NCBI GenBank assembly: GCA_964530165.1
Contig: CAZGYE010000049.1
Coordinates: 1 to 23,499, forward strand
Direction of reading: 5' to 3'
From: CAZGYE01 sp964530165
GTDB lineage: Bacteria > Planctomycetota > Planctomycetia > Planctomycetales > Planctomycetaceae
Length of the DNA stretch: 23,499 bases
The position numbers were made by a program, and so were the translations under genes. Shown here piece by piece: positions 8,452 to 16,989 of the stretch; within the stretch, counting starts at the first letter, position 1; each line of letters begins with the position of its first letter. The notes beneath the pieces were generated by a model that saw only the letters and a list, made by a program, of their open reading frames with translations, had not been told where the DNA came from and did no database searches.

Positions 8452-9665
8452 GAGGCCACCCTATGAGCCACCAATTTCTGGCTAGTCCGCTGACTTTCCT
8501 GAAGAACCTGCCGATACATTTGCTCGGTCTGTTCGACAACTTGCCGAATGTCGAACCGCTGGCACGCTACGGAACGGGCATTGTCTGCAAGTCGGTTCGC
8601 CAGCTCCCGGTCTTTGGCGAGCCTTACGATCGCGCCGGCTAGAGCCGGGGCGTTCTTCGCAGGGACCAGAAGTCCGGTCTGCCCGCTGGCAAGGACTTCC
8701 CGTAACACGGGGATATCCGTTGCCACAATTGCACATTCGGAGAGCATTGCCTCGACAACCGATCCGGGCAATCCCTCATAGATCGACGGAAACACGAAGC
8801 AATCTGCAATCTGTAACAATTGAGGGATGTCGTTCCGGTATCCCAAGAGTGCGACGTTCTTTTGCAGTCCCAGTTGCTGAATCTGCATTTCGAGGCGACC
8901 GCGCAACCGGCCTTCACCGGCGATGAGAAGTTTCGCCTGCGGGTACTCCGCGACGACCGCAGCCATCGCTTGAACGAGGCAGCGCTGAGCCTTTTGGTCG
9001 ACCAGCCGGCCAACATTCACGATGCAGGGAAAGACGTCTCCAATCCCCAGCGACAGCCGCAGCGCTGCGATTTGCTGAGTCGAAGTCATGCTGAAGTCGT
9101 CAATTTCTCTTCCCCTGGGTACGACAGTGACGCGTTGAGGATCGACTTTCAAGTCGCGGCAATTGGCGTCCCTGACCGCCGCCGATACGGAATGAAAACG
9201 CGTGACCCAGCGAGCGGAAAACGCATCGAGCATTCGTAGTCCGGCCAGCTTTCGTCCGTCGACGTGTGGATTTCCCTCCGATCGCGAGGGGTCATAGGAA
9301 AGATTGACAAAACTGCTTACGACGGGAATGCCCAGCCACCTGCCAACCGCCCGGCCGAGCTGATCGGCGCGGAACAATGTCGTGTGAATCAAGTCGGGAC
9401 GTTCGCTACGAACGACACGTCGCAGCTTGAGAAACGCTTTGAGGAACTGGTACTTCCCCGACAATTCCAATGCGATGACTCGAATTCCCGCCGCCTCGAA
9501 CTCCCGTCGAAGGGCCGTGCCCCTATAGAGGCTGCAGACGACCAATTCATAACGGTCCCGGTTCAGCCGTCGGGCAATTTGCAGCAAACTCCTCTCCGAT
9601 CCGCCGACCTCAAGCGTGTCGATGACGTACAGAATCCTGACGATTGACGATTGATGATTCTCCAT
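8448..9665 (-). CDS. Glycosyltransferase family 4 (GT-B fold)
   Basis: The 405-residue GT4 enzyme has the opening RILYVIDTLEVGGSERSLLQ (about residues 10-29), the donor-domain strand IVNVGRLVDQKAQRCLVQA, LLIAGEGRLRGRLE, and the E-x7-E motif SIYEGLPGSVVEAMLSECA, followed by VATDIPVLREVL. ATG 9665 abuts a 7-bp tandem array: the AT of the start codon belongs to the first repeat unit, and the G-rich units upstream offer several Shine-Dalgarno-like GGGG tracts. The next codons contain a small duplication of TCAATCG. The gene overlaps the following GT4 by 4 bp. The upstream deacetylase stops only 24 bp before this start, inside the same array. Substrate is unknown. Confidence 0.93.
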   Translation of the reverse strand: MENHQSSIVRILYVIDTLEVGGSERSLLQIARRLNRDRYELVVCSLYRGTALRREFEAAGIRVIALELSGKYQFLKAFLKLRRVVRSERPDLIHTTLFRADQLGRAVGRWLGIPVVSSFVNLSYDPSRSEGNPHVDGRKLAGLRMLDAFSARWVTRFHSVSAAVRDANCRDLKVDPQRVTVVPRGREIDDFSMTSTQQIAALRLSLGIGDVFPCIVNVGRLVDQKAQRCLVQAMAAVVAEYPQAKLLIAGEGRLRGRLEMQIQQLGLQKNVALLGYRNDIPQLLQIADCFVFPSIYEGLPGSVVEAMLSECAIVATDIPVLREVLASGQTGLLVPAKNAPALAGAIVRLAKDRELANRLADNARSVACQRFDIRQVVEQTEQMYRQVLQESQRTSQKLVAHRVAS

Positions 9666-9726
9666 CCCCTATCCCCTATCCCCTATCCCCTATCCCCTAT
9701 CCCCTATCCCGCATTCCGCATTCCGC
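9664..9726. repeat. Nine-unit 7-bp tandem array bridging a stop and a start codon
   Basis: On the plus strand the array has six ATCCCCT units (9664-9705), one ATCCCGC (9706-9712) and two ATTCCGC (9713-9726), all in 7-bp register. On the coding (minus) strand this reads as G-runs of three or four separated by ATA, the pattern of a G-quadruplex. The last 11 residues of the deacetylase are encoded here, its TAG is at 9690-9692, and the following GT4 start codon begins at 9665. Confidence 0.95.
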
Positions 9727-10691
9727 ACTTTGCCCGAAACGGCATCCAACCGGTCGGCGAGTTCACCCATGGGCAGGATGTCGAGATCTCCCGCGTCGCG
9801 CAAGCGGACCGCTTCGCTGAGTATTTTGTCGAGCCCATTCAACAATTCCCCGCTACGGACGCCGAGATTGAAGGGGTGCGTCCACAGGTGGAACAGTCTC
9901 CCGGTCCGGGCGGCTAGACGCAGACCTTTGACGGCCGTCTGCACACGCGCCTCGGGACTCACGTAGTTCCCCACGCTCATGAAGGGTGAATAGAACTGCG
10001 AAGCCGGAATCATCCACACTCCTTCCTCGGTCAATCGCGGCCGGTCGACCCTTGGCCGGCAAGCCATTCTCGCATCGAGCAACCGAATCCCGGCCCTCAC
10101 CACTTCGCCGGGCAGCGATTCAAACCATTTGCTTTCCGGTCCCCGGTAGCAGCGGAACCCCATCTCAGCCAGCAGATCGAAATGCCCCATCTTGGCCTTC
10201 GGAAAGATGAAGCTCTGAGGACGCTCCAAGCCGAGTTCCTGAAAAAGTTCCAGGAACAATCGCAGCTCCTCTCGGAAGGCGTTTCGTCCCTCAGGTCGCG
10301 GATCGACGAAAACGTGCGTCAGCGTGTGGCATCCGATCTCCTGCGGGACCGAACACCTCAACAACGCGTCGACCACGTCCTCGGCGTACCAGAACGGCTG
10401 CGACTCGAAGTTTCCCGCCGGGACACCGCTGGAGCGCGGGCTGGCCAGCCAGGGGTGTTTTGTTCGGCCATCTTTGCTTTGAAGCAGCAACGCCCCCACG
10501 ATGGCCCACGTGGCGCTGATGCCGTGATGCTCGAACAACCGCAACAGACCGCGAATTGCGGATCGGGTCCCCTGAAAGAACGGTGGCATTGCCGGAGCTT
10601 TGGGCCGCCCACGCGTTCCCCATGCCAGTTCGAAATCAAGCGAAAACGTGAAGAGCCCGCGTGGAAAACTGAAAGGAGACATGTGCATCAT
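9690..10691 (-). CDS. Polysaccharide deacetylase-like protein (NodB/CE4 homology)
   Basis: CE4 enzymes remove N- or O-acetyl groups from sugars using a metal held by one Asp and two His. The 333-residue protein opens with FTFSLDFELAWG (about 14-25), giving the D-x-E variant of the first motif (D19, E21). It has the metal-binding IGCHTLTHV (H122, H126) in the second motif and the late LFHLWTHPFNLG segment, which supplies a further His. No signal peptide is seen, so it probably acts in the cytosol on a glycan intermediate. Three ATG codons (10691, 10688, 10682) are possible; none has a strong ribosome site. Oddity: the C-terminus RNAECGIGDRG is encoded by the 7-bp tandem array and is unlikely to be functional. 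It sits between two GT4 genes. Confidence 0.88.
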   Translation of the reverse strand: MMHMSPFSFPRGLFTFSLDFELAWGTRGRPKAPAMPPFFQGTRSAIRGLLRLFEHHGISATWAIVGALLLQSKDGRTKHPWLASPRSSGVPAGNFESQPFWYAEDVVDALLRCSVPQEIGCHTLTHVFVDPRPEGRNAFREELRLFLELFQELGLERPQSFIFPKAKMGHFDLLAEMGFRCYRGPESKWFESLPGEVVRAGIRLLDARMACRPRVDRPRLTEEGVWMIPASQFYSPFMSVGNYVSPEARVQTAVKGLRLAARTGRLFHLWTHPFNLGVRSGELLNGLDKILSEAVRLRDAGDLDILPMGELADRLDAVSGKVRNAECGIGDRG

Positions 10692-10750
10692 CTTAATACT
10701 GTGGTCGACTTGTTTGACTTTTCTCGCGACGGCCGTCTGTCCTGATGGTT

Positions 10751-11911
10751 CTAGGCGATCGCCTGAGCAAAGTGTTTTTCCCCCAATAACTCGGCATAGA
10801 CCTGTAGCGTGTCACGGATGACGTTTCGCTCGTCGAACTGCCTCACAGCCCGCTTGCGTCCGGCGCGACCCATCTCGTTTCGCATCTTCTCGTCGTGCAG
10901 CATGGTTTCGATGCCGTCGGCCAGCTCGTTGGCATCGCGAGGAGCGACGAGCAGCCCGTTTTCACGATGAACGACGACTTCTCTGCAACCAGGCACGTCC
11001 GTCGCGACAATCGGTTTTGCCATCGCGGCGGCTTCCAGCAAGACCCTCGGCGTGCCCTCGCGATACGACGGCAACACCACGACGGCTGATTGCCGAATCA
11101 CGTCTTCAATACGGTCGACGTGTCCCAGCAGTTCGACGATGCCGTCGTTATGCCACTGCCGGCAGAGGTCCGGATCGACAGTGGAAGGGTTTCCCGGATC
11201 GGTTTCGCCGCACACCAGGAATCGCGCTTGTACCCCTCGCCCGCGGATGATTCTCGCCGCCTCGACAAACTCGTGAATGCCTTTTTGCCGAATCAGCCTT
11301 CCAGCAAAAAGAACGCACGGTCGTCCGTTCGGGCGCTGATCCTTCGGCGAAAAGACCGGCGAAAATCGGGTGAGGTCAACGCCGGAACCGTTCGACAGCA
11401 CAGCACGTTTCGCCAAGTGTGGGACGGCGCAAGCCAACACGGCCAGGTCGTCGGTGTTCTGAAACATCGCCCTGACGCCAGGTGTGGTCAGCGCCCACGA
11501 ATACCAACGGTGAATGAACGGCCTCACAAGCTTCGTCTTCAGCCCGCTGGAAAGATACACATGTCCCAACCCCGTCACCGCGTTGACGACACTCCTGACG
11601 CCGGCCAACTTGGCTGCCAGCGTTCCGTACACGATGCACTTGATCGTGAAATGATGCACCAGTGCCGGCCGCTCCCGTCGGTAAATGCGAATCAACTCAC
11701 ACACGGCCGACAGCTCACGGCAGGGATTCATGCTGCTGCGGTGGACGTTCCACGGCACCCATCGGAACCCGCTCGCTTGGAGCATGGGCACATAACGATC
11801 GTGCGGACACACAAAAACAACTGTGGACCCCGCCTCCCGCAATTCCCGGCTGAGATTTCGACGGAAGTTGTACAGATACCAACCCGTGTTCGCCACTAAC
11901 ATGATCTTCAT
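10751..11911 (-). CDS. Glycosyltransferase family 4 (CapM/PglA-like)
   Basis: The 386-residue protein starts MKIMLVANTGWYLYNFRRNL and contains VHHFTIKCIVYGTLAAKLAG and VNAVTGLGHVY, features of the GT4 subgroup that includes CapM- and PglA-like enzymes, which transfer N-acetylhexosamines to undecaprenyl-linked acceptors. The donor half has VLFAGRLIRQKGIHEFVEAA and the E-x7-E motif SYREGTPRVLLEAAAMAKPI, followed by VATDVPGCREVV. ATG 11911 has GGAG 8 nt upstream. The deacetylase start lies 60 bp downstream and the membrane-protein gene ends 91 bp upstream. Subgroup membership suggests a HexNAc donor, which would fit a deacetylase next door, but this is inference. Confidence 0.92.
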   Translation of the reverse strand: MKIMLVANTGWYLYNFRRNLSRELREAGSTVVFVCPHDRYVPMLQASGFRWVPWNVHRSSMNPCRELSAVCELIRIYRRERPALVHHFTIKCIVYGTLAAKLAGVRSVVNAVTGLGHVYLSSGLKTKLVRPFIHRWYSWALTTPGVRAMFQNTDDLAVLACAVPHLAKRAVLSNGSGVDLTRFSPVFSPKDQRPNGRPCVLFAGRLIRQKGIHEFVEAARIIRGRGVQARFLVCGETDPGNPSTVDPDLCRQWHNDGIVELLGHVDRIEDVIRQSAVVVLPSYREGTPRVLLEAAAMAKPIVATDVPGCREVVVHRENGLLVAPRDANELADGIETMLHDEKMRNEMGRAGRKRAVRQFDERNVIRDTLQVYAELLGEKHFAQAIA

Positions 11912-12002
11912 GCGTTTCGCTCCGATACGCCGTCTACTTCAGATGCTCTCGCTTTGTTCGACCGGAAGCGATTCCCCGGAACTTACCTGCATCGACGTTG
12001 CC

Positions 12003-13241
12003 TCATGCCAGCGCCGCGCGACCACAGCGCTCAGTCGACCGGCGTAAGCGCCGCAGCGTTGCCCACACGAATCCGCGCCGCCGAGTCGACGCTCCATAGA
12101 CAATCAACATGATCAGGAAGGGCAACGCTTGCGCCCGCCAGCGAAACAGCGCCCCCATGTTCGTCGCCGCCGACGCGTATACACCGATAATCGCAAAGGC
12201 GAACAACAAAATCGGCAAAGCCATTCGCGGCGACCGCTTCCAGATCGACGTCACCCCGACAAACAAGTACGGGAGACAGTAGAAGATGAACAACATTTCC
12301 GGAATCGCCGCTAGTTGACGATCTCTCTTCACGTTCGTTAGGTCGATGCTGAACAGCAAGTAAAAGATGCCATTACCAACGAGCCTCGCATTGCCGGCCC
12401 AGTTCTGTCCGAACGCGGCATTTCCACCGTTGTCGTACATGCGCGTGTTCCCTCGCGATAATGAACCGCGGACATGGTTGATATAGTCGATGTCGAAATA
12501 GCGAAGCGATGGATAGTCCTCGTAGCGAATCCCGGCCGACACCGCAACAAAATATGCCCCGATCGCACTTGCCAACAAGATGCATGCCACCTGAAACACG
12601 CCCCCCCAACCTCGCGCAATGCGGAACGGAATCACACACACCACTACGCACCCCAGACACACAAAGCACATGTATGCTCGCAGTCCCGCCAATATCGCTA
12701 GTCCGGCTGCCATCCAGAGCAACCCTCGATCCTGTCGCCCTTGGATGAAACAGACGACGCCCCACACCACGCCTAACAGGCCGAACAGCGACGCCGCCTC
12801 CTTCAGCGGCAACGATGTGTAAAAAACAACAGATGGAAAGAGTGCGAAGAGGTACGCCGACATCCGGGCCACTGGTTCGTCCGAGAATACCTCTCGCGCA
12901 ATTCGATAGAGCAGGACAGTCGCACCAGCAGCCAGCAGCGCGTTAATCGCCATCACAATCTCTATGTGTACGCCAAACACGAAGTACACAAGTCCCACGA
13001 ATTGATACCAGCCGTCGTCGAACCACTCCGCCCACTCGATTTCACCCCGCGCATACTCCTTGGCGATTTCCCTACCGACATTGTGATACTTCGCTGAATC
13101 ACGCGAAACACTCCCGATCGAGCCTGTTGTCGCCAGGCACATCACGATCACGACCACAATTCGCGCTGAGAACGCGACGACAAACAGTCGTCCTGACTTG
13201 TCTGCTTGTATGTCGCGACGCTGCGCCCTGGAGTTTTCCAC
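12003..13241 (-). CDS. Polytopic membrane protein, GT-C-like (PMT/ArnT type) or polymerase-like
   Basis: The 412-residue protein is mostly hydrophobic, with about ten predicted membrane segments (for example IVVVIVMCLATTGSIGS, VYFVFGVHIEIVMAINALLA, FLIMLIVYGAS). After the first segment comes SRDSAKYHNVGREIAKEY, an Asp/Tyr-containing outside loop typical of GT-C glycosyltransferases that use polyprenyl-phosphate sugars (GT39/GT83-like). A large loop at about 235-300 (YEDYPSLRYFDIDYINHVRG) probably faces the outside. The start is GTG 13241, with GAGG 9 nt upstream, 21 bp after the GNAT stop. It could modify the glycan outside the membrane or, less likely, act as a Wzy-like polymerase. Family assignment is by general pattern only. 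Confidence 0.75.
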   Translation of the reverse strand: MENSRAQRRDIQADKSGRLFVVAFSARIVVVIVMCLATTGSIGSVSRDSAKYHNVGREIAKEYARGEIEWAEWFDDGWYQFVGLVYFVFGVHIEIVMAINALLAAGATVLLYRIAREVFSDEPVARMSAYLFALFPSVVFYTSLPLKEAASLFGLLGVVWGVVCFIQGRQDRGLLWMAAGLAILAGLRAYMCFVCLGCVVVCVIPFRIARGWGGVFQVACILLASAIGAYFVAVSAGIRYEDYPSLRYFDIDYINHVRGSLSRGNTRMYDNGGNAAFGQNWAGNARLVGNGIFYLLFSIDLTNVKRDRQLAAIPEMLFIFYCLPYLFVGVTSIWKRSPRMALPILLFAFAIIGVYASAATNMGALFRWRAQALPFLIMLIVYGASTRRRGFVWATLRRLRRSTERCGRAALA

Positions 13242-13262
13242 GATTCTCTACCTCGGTTACTG

Positions 13263-14294
13263 TCAAAGCCCTTCAATGTCGGCCATGGAGAGCGCCCAGT
13301 TCGTGTTGTCAATGACCGCGGACGACGGGCCCTCGTCTAGCCCACGTGCTACCAGTTGGATGCGTTTCCCCGGCACACGCCAAAAGCCGAGTGCTCGCAG
13401 CGCGGCAGACGGCAGCGAGCGTTTCGGGAAGTGTGCGACAATATAGTCTGCTTGAACGCGCCGGCAGAGACGGTTGAGCAAACGGATCGCTGTCTCGGGA
13501 CGGTTGTCTCGGGTGAGGAGATCGTCCAACAACACTTCTCGCAGATTCATCCGCGTTTTGATGCGATAGAAGAGCACCCCGGCGATCTTGTCTGCCTGCT
13601 GGTCCACTTCGGCGTAATAGGTGGCGTGGGGATGGTCCACGTAACGCCAGCGAAGAAACTCCAGCGTTCGGGGTGTATGGTAGTCGCCGTTGCCGTTGCT
13701 ATGGAAGTCGAGAGCGGCAATGGTGTCTGCACCTTCCAACAGTCTTCTCGCTGGTAAGAGGTTGTCGAACTGTTCGGTTGTAGTGACCGGTTTCGAGTTC
13801 GGTGGCAAGCCTAGTCGCGACAAGAGGACGCGGCTAAACGCGCGAAACGGTCGCAGAGCTTTGACGTACAATGGCAGGCGTGCCGCACGCTTCCAGCCCA
13901 TTTTCAGGTAGCCTGCAATGCTGTTTTCGTTCGGCGTATTGAATAGCAGATTTACGCCTTGTTGCTTGGCCTGCTCTAGGGCCGCACGCGTCAATTTCGT
14001 GAAGATCCCCTGACGGCGAAAATCGACATGTGTGGCTGTGTCAACCGGCTTAACCGCATTGACCAACCGTTCGTCACACATGAGTTGCCAACGCAGAAAC
14101 GGGCGGACGCCAACGATCTGACCGTCCACCTCTGCAGTCAGAATCAGCGAGCGGCCGAATGGATTTGCTTCATGTCGCCAATCCCACCATAGAGAATCTC
14201 TATCCATGTCCGCCTTCTCACCCAAGCAGAGGCGGACAAGCTGCAACACCTCGGCCTTTTTGGCCGGGTCATACGGCTTTATCTTGATCTCCAT
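13263..14294 (-). CDS. GNAT-family N-acyltransferase
   Basis: The 343-residue protein has an N-terminal GNAT domain. GQIVGVRPFLRWQLM is followed by VKPVDTATHVDFRRQGIFTK (about 80-100), where R-R-Q-G-I-F matches the acetyl-CoA pyrophosphate loop (Q/R-x-x-G-x-G/A), then LFNTPNENSIAGYLKMGW, the end of the fold. A second, weaker half (about 190-330, with LEFLRWRYVDHPHATYY) suggests the double-GNAT layout seen in polysaccharide and cell-wall clusters. It could acylate an amino sugar of the glycan, or modify a lipid or protein carrier. ATG 14294 has a strong GGAGG (14305-14309) inside the 3' end of the upstream GT4 gene, and the two genes overlap by 16 bp, so translation is coupled. The substrate is unknown. 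Confidence 0.86.
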   Translation of the reverse strand: MEIKIKPYDPAKKAEVLQLVRLCLGEKADMDRDSLWWDWRHEANPFGRSLILTAEVDGQIVGVRPFLRWQLMCDERLVNAVKPVDTATHVDFRRQGIFTKLTRAALEQAKQQGVNLLFNTPNENSIAGYLKMGWKRAARLPLYVKALRPFRAFSRVLLSRLGLPPNSKPVTTTEQFDNLLPARRLLEGADTIAALDFHSNGNGDYHTPRTLEFLRWRYVDHPHATYYAEVDQQADKIAGVLFYRIKTRMNLREVLLDDLLTRDNRPETAIRLLNRLCRRVQADYIVAHFPKRSLPSAALRALGFWRVPGKRIQLVARGLDEGPSSAVIDNTNWALSMADIEGL

Positions 14295-15517
14295 ACTCCC
14301 TTTTCCTCCAAGACTTGCATGTAAACCTCTTCAACTCGCCGGACCATCGTCGCGATGTCGAATTCCTTCCGCACGCGCTCGCGCGCAGCCGAACCAAGCT
14401 CCCGCCGCAACGATGGCGTCGCAGCCAGTTGTGCAAAGCGATCTGCCATCACATCAACACGCCCGGCAGGAACCAAGAACCCCTCCCTACCGTCACGTAT
14501 CACCCCCGGAACACCACCCACTGCAGTACAGACTGTCGGCTTCTCCAGGGACATCGCCTCTAGCAACGCGATGGGCAAACCTTCGAACGTCGACGACAGC
14601 GCAAACACGTCAAACGTTTGTACAACCCGCAACACGTCTGTTCGCGGACCTGTGAAGATCACACGTTTCGCAATATCCAACTCGGCCGCAAGATTCCGCA
14701 GATGCTGCTCTCTCCCAGCCAACTGACCGACGAGCACTAGTGTCGACCTCGGAAATCGCCGGCTGAACAGCGCGAATGCTTTCAGCAGCATCTCGTGATT
14801 CTTCTTCGGCGTTAAGTTTGCAACCTTCCCGATTATCAGATGTCCCTCCGGCACACCCAAATCCCTCCGCATTGCCACTGCATCGCCCGCGACTGATGAC
14901 ATCTTCTCACAGGCAATGCCATTCGCTATTGTCGTGAGTCTCTCTCGCGCTCCCACTGTCATCGAAAGGCGAACATCGTCAGACACAGCGATGCTGAAAT
15001 CGTTCAAGCCAAAGGTCACTCGATTCATCAGGCGCGTAATAGGGTTCAAGCGCCCCCATACATTGTGCTCTGTATAAATGAGTCCCGGCACTCGCATCAG
15101 CTTGCCGGCAAGACGCCCTACAACACCCGAGACCGGCAAATGCATATGTATGACATCAATACGTCGCTGCTTAATGTGCGCCAGCAGACGCCCAAATCCA
15201 ACAAATGACGAACAGTTTCTAATATCGAAGCACGTGACCGGGACGCCCTGCATCTGTAAGTCGTCGACCAACGCGTCTTTCCACGGCAGAAAGAATCCGG
15301 CTTCATAGTCAAATCGGCTTCGATCCAGATGTGGTACGGCCATCGAGAGCAGCTTTTCCGCTCCGCCCAACCCTAATCCCTTGATGAGCCACAACACCCT
15401 AGGGCGCGCCCCCGCCGATTGACGCCTACCGTCTACGTCTCGTCGGAACTCGTCCCGACCCTGCGGGGACGCAGGCGCTAAGAGCGGTGACGGCTTGCCA
15501 CACAGACATCGTGCCAT
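14279..15517 (-). CDS. Glycosyltransferase family 4 (GT-B fold)
   Basis: The 412-residue protein has a 38-residue polar N-terminal stretch with no homology-like pattern, then PRVLWLIKGLGLGGAEKLLS (about 39-58), the standard GT4 opening. Further marks are IDVIHMHLPVSGVVGRLAG, LIYTEHNVWGRLN, the donor strand IIGKVANLTPKKNHEMLLKA, and the E-x7-E motif STFEGLPIALLEAMSLEKPT, followed by VCTAVGGVPGVI. ATG 15517 has only a weak AAGAAAG upstream, and the unusual N-terminus leaves open an internal start. It overlaps the GNAT gene by 16 bp and follows the Wzt-type ATPase by 32 bp. It is the first transferase of the cluster in transcription order. Sugar specificity is unknown. Confidence 0.92.
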   Translation of the reverse strand: MARCLCGKPSPLLAPASPQGRDEFRRDVDGRRQSAGARPRVLWLIKGLGLGGAEKLLSMAVPHLDRSRFDYEAGFFLPWKDALVDDLQMQGVPVTCFDIRNCSSFVGFGRLLAHIKQRRIDVIHMHLPVSGVVGRLAGKLMRVPGLIYTEHNVWGRLNPITRLMNRVTFGLNDFSIAVSDDVRLSMTVGARERLTTIANGIACEKMSSVAGDAVAMRRDLGVPEGHLIIGKVANLTPKKNHEMLLKAFALFSRRFPRSTLVLVGQLAGREQHLRNLAAELDIAKRVIFTGPRTDVLRVVQTFDVFALSSTFEGLPIALLEAMSLEKPTVCTAVGGVPGVIRDGREGFLVPAGRVDVMADRFAQLAATPSLRRELGSAARERVRKEFDIATMVRRVEEVYMQVLEEKGVWRSR

Positions 15518-15549
15518 AGTTCGTCTTTCTTGTTGCGATGAGTTCCGTT

Positions 15550-16890
15550 TTAGATTGTATTGGTCGTGTCATATGTGGGGAGTAGTCTCTGGTTATATGA
15601 GTTCGCGCGTTGTCGATTGTTGGTGCACCAGTTTGGTTGGAGGAAGAGGATGCCGGGGCCTTTGGGGATGCGGCCGGTGTGGAAGATGTCTTTGGGGATG
15701 ATCTCGAAGCTGACGGCCTGGCTGACGTTGTCGAGGACTTCGGTTTTACAGCCTGCTTGCCGGATCAGCGAGAGGGTTAGGCGATAGGTCCCGGGCATGA
15801 GGTTCATGCTGGGGATCTCGCAGTCGATGCTCAGCGGCCGGTCGGCGTGCAGGTCGACTTGGAAGCCGGCGGTATCGATGCTGTCGAGCACGCAGGCGCC
15901 CTGGCCGGATGAGTTGATGACGTTGATGGAGATTCCTGCCGAGCGGACGTTGGCTTGGGGGTGAATCTGCAAACGGACGCGGAGGCCATCCCCCATGGCG
16001 ATGGCTGCGGTCGGTTGTCCCGCGAGGGTGCAAAGTTCTACGTGTTGGAGCTTGGCGGCTCCGGTGCCGCTGCGTTCGACGTTCGCGTCGGTGAGGTCGC
16101 AGTGGCCGAGGGTGGTGGAGAAGCTTTTCAGATAGGCTTCGATGACGTCGGCAGGATGGTCGTCGCGGACGAGGCGTCCTTTTTCCAGCAAGATGGCCCG
16201 GCTGCACAGGTTTTGGACGGCGGCCATGTTATGGCTGACAAACAGGATCGTGCGTCCAGAACTGGCCACGTCGCCCATTTTTGCCAAGCATTTTGCCTGA
16301 AACGCAGCGTCTCCGACGGCCAGCACTTCATCCACGAGCATCAGTTCGGGGTCGAGGTGCGCGGCGACGGCGAACGCCAGTCGCACGCGCATGCCGCTGG
16401 AGTAACGTTTGACCGGCGTGTCGAGGAATTGTTCCACGCCTGAGAAGTCAACGATGGCGTCGAACTGCCGCCCGATTTCTAAGCGGGTCATCCCCAGGAT
16501 GGAGCCGTTTAAGAACACGTTCTCACGTCCGGTCAGTTCCGGGTGGAAGCCGGTGCCGACTTCCAGCAGGCTGCCGACGCGTCCGCGCAGCTCGACGCGG
16601 CCTTGTGTGGGGGCGGTGATACGGCTGATGACCTTCAACAGAGTCGATTTGCCGGCCCCGTTGCGGCCCACAATGCCGACCACCTCTCCCGGCTGCACCT
16701 CGAAGTCGATCCCTTCCAGCGCCCGGAAAGTTTCGGTCTTACCCAGGGCGGCTCCATTTTTCAGGTGTCTGAACGGAGCCGTCACGGCTTCGGCAATCGT
16801 GTCGCGCAGGGTGCGGTATTTGGCCGACTGCCTGGCATGATTGATGCGATAGTGCTTCGACAGGTTTTTCACGCGAATGGCAGGGTGCAT
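15550..16890 (-). CDS. wzt: Polysaccharide ABC exporter, ATP-binding subunit (Wzt type, with substrate-binding C-terminal domain)
   Basis: This is the ATPase half of an ABC exporter that moves lipid-linked polysaccharide across the inner membrane. The 446 residues start with an ABC domain (about 1-250): Walker A GRNGAGKST (75-83), signature YSSGMRVRLAFAVA (163-176), Walker B LMLVDEVLAVGD (183-194) and switch His in SHN (H220). The GSLLEVGTGFHPELTGRENV region is the polysaccharide-exporter (TagH/Wzt) hallmark. Residues about 265-420 form a beta-rich Wzt C-terminal domain (IHPQANVRSAGISINVINSS), which in relatives binds the chain end, so export may depend on a finished or capped glycan. ATG 16890 has no ribosome site; a T/C-rich repeat lies just before it. 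It forms a pair with the permease gene, 99 bp upstream. Confidence 0.93.
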   Translation of the reverse strand: MHPAIRVKNLSKHYRINHARQSAKYRTLRDTIAEAVTAPFRHLKNGAALGKTETFRALEGIDFEVQPGEVVGIVGRNGAGKSTLLKVISRITAPTQGRVELRGRVGSLLEVGTGFHPELTGRENVFLNGSILGMTRLEIGRQFDAIVDFSGVEQFLDTPVKRYSSGMRVRLAFAVAAHLDPELMLVDEVLAVGDAAFQAKCLAKMGDVASSGRTILFVSHNMAAVQNLCSRAILLEKGRLVRDDHPADVIEAYLKSFSTTLGHCDLTDANVERSGTGAAKLQHVELCTLAGQPTAAIAMGDGLRVRLQIHPQANVRSAGISINVINSSGQGACVLDSIDTAGFQVDLHADRPLSIDCEIPSMNLMPGTYRLTLSLIRQAGCKTEVLDNVSQAVSFEIIPKDIFHTGRIPKGPGILFLQPNWCTNNRQRANSYNQRLLPTYDTTNTI

Positions 16891-16989
16891 GGCAGAAAAG
16901 TCGAAAAATGAAAAAGTTGAAAAGTTGAAAAGTGAAAAAGTTGAAGAGTCTGCGAGGACGGATTCCCGTTTGACTTTTGAACCTTTGAC
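16891..16989. repeat. Low-complexity spacer between wzm and wzt
   Basis: On the plus strand, 16903-16946 carries imperfect units of GAAAAGTT/GAAAAAGTT (about five). On the minus strand, the region just after the permease stop is A/G-rich (AAGTCAAAGGTTCAAAAGTC) and is partly complementary to the T/C-rich array before the wzt start, so the transcript could fold back. No ribosome site or terminator is seen. Confidence 0.7.
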
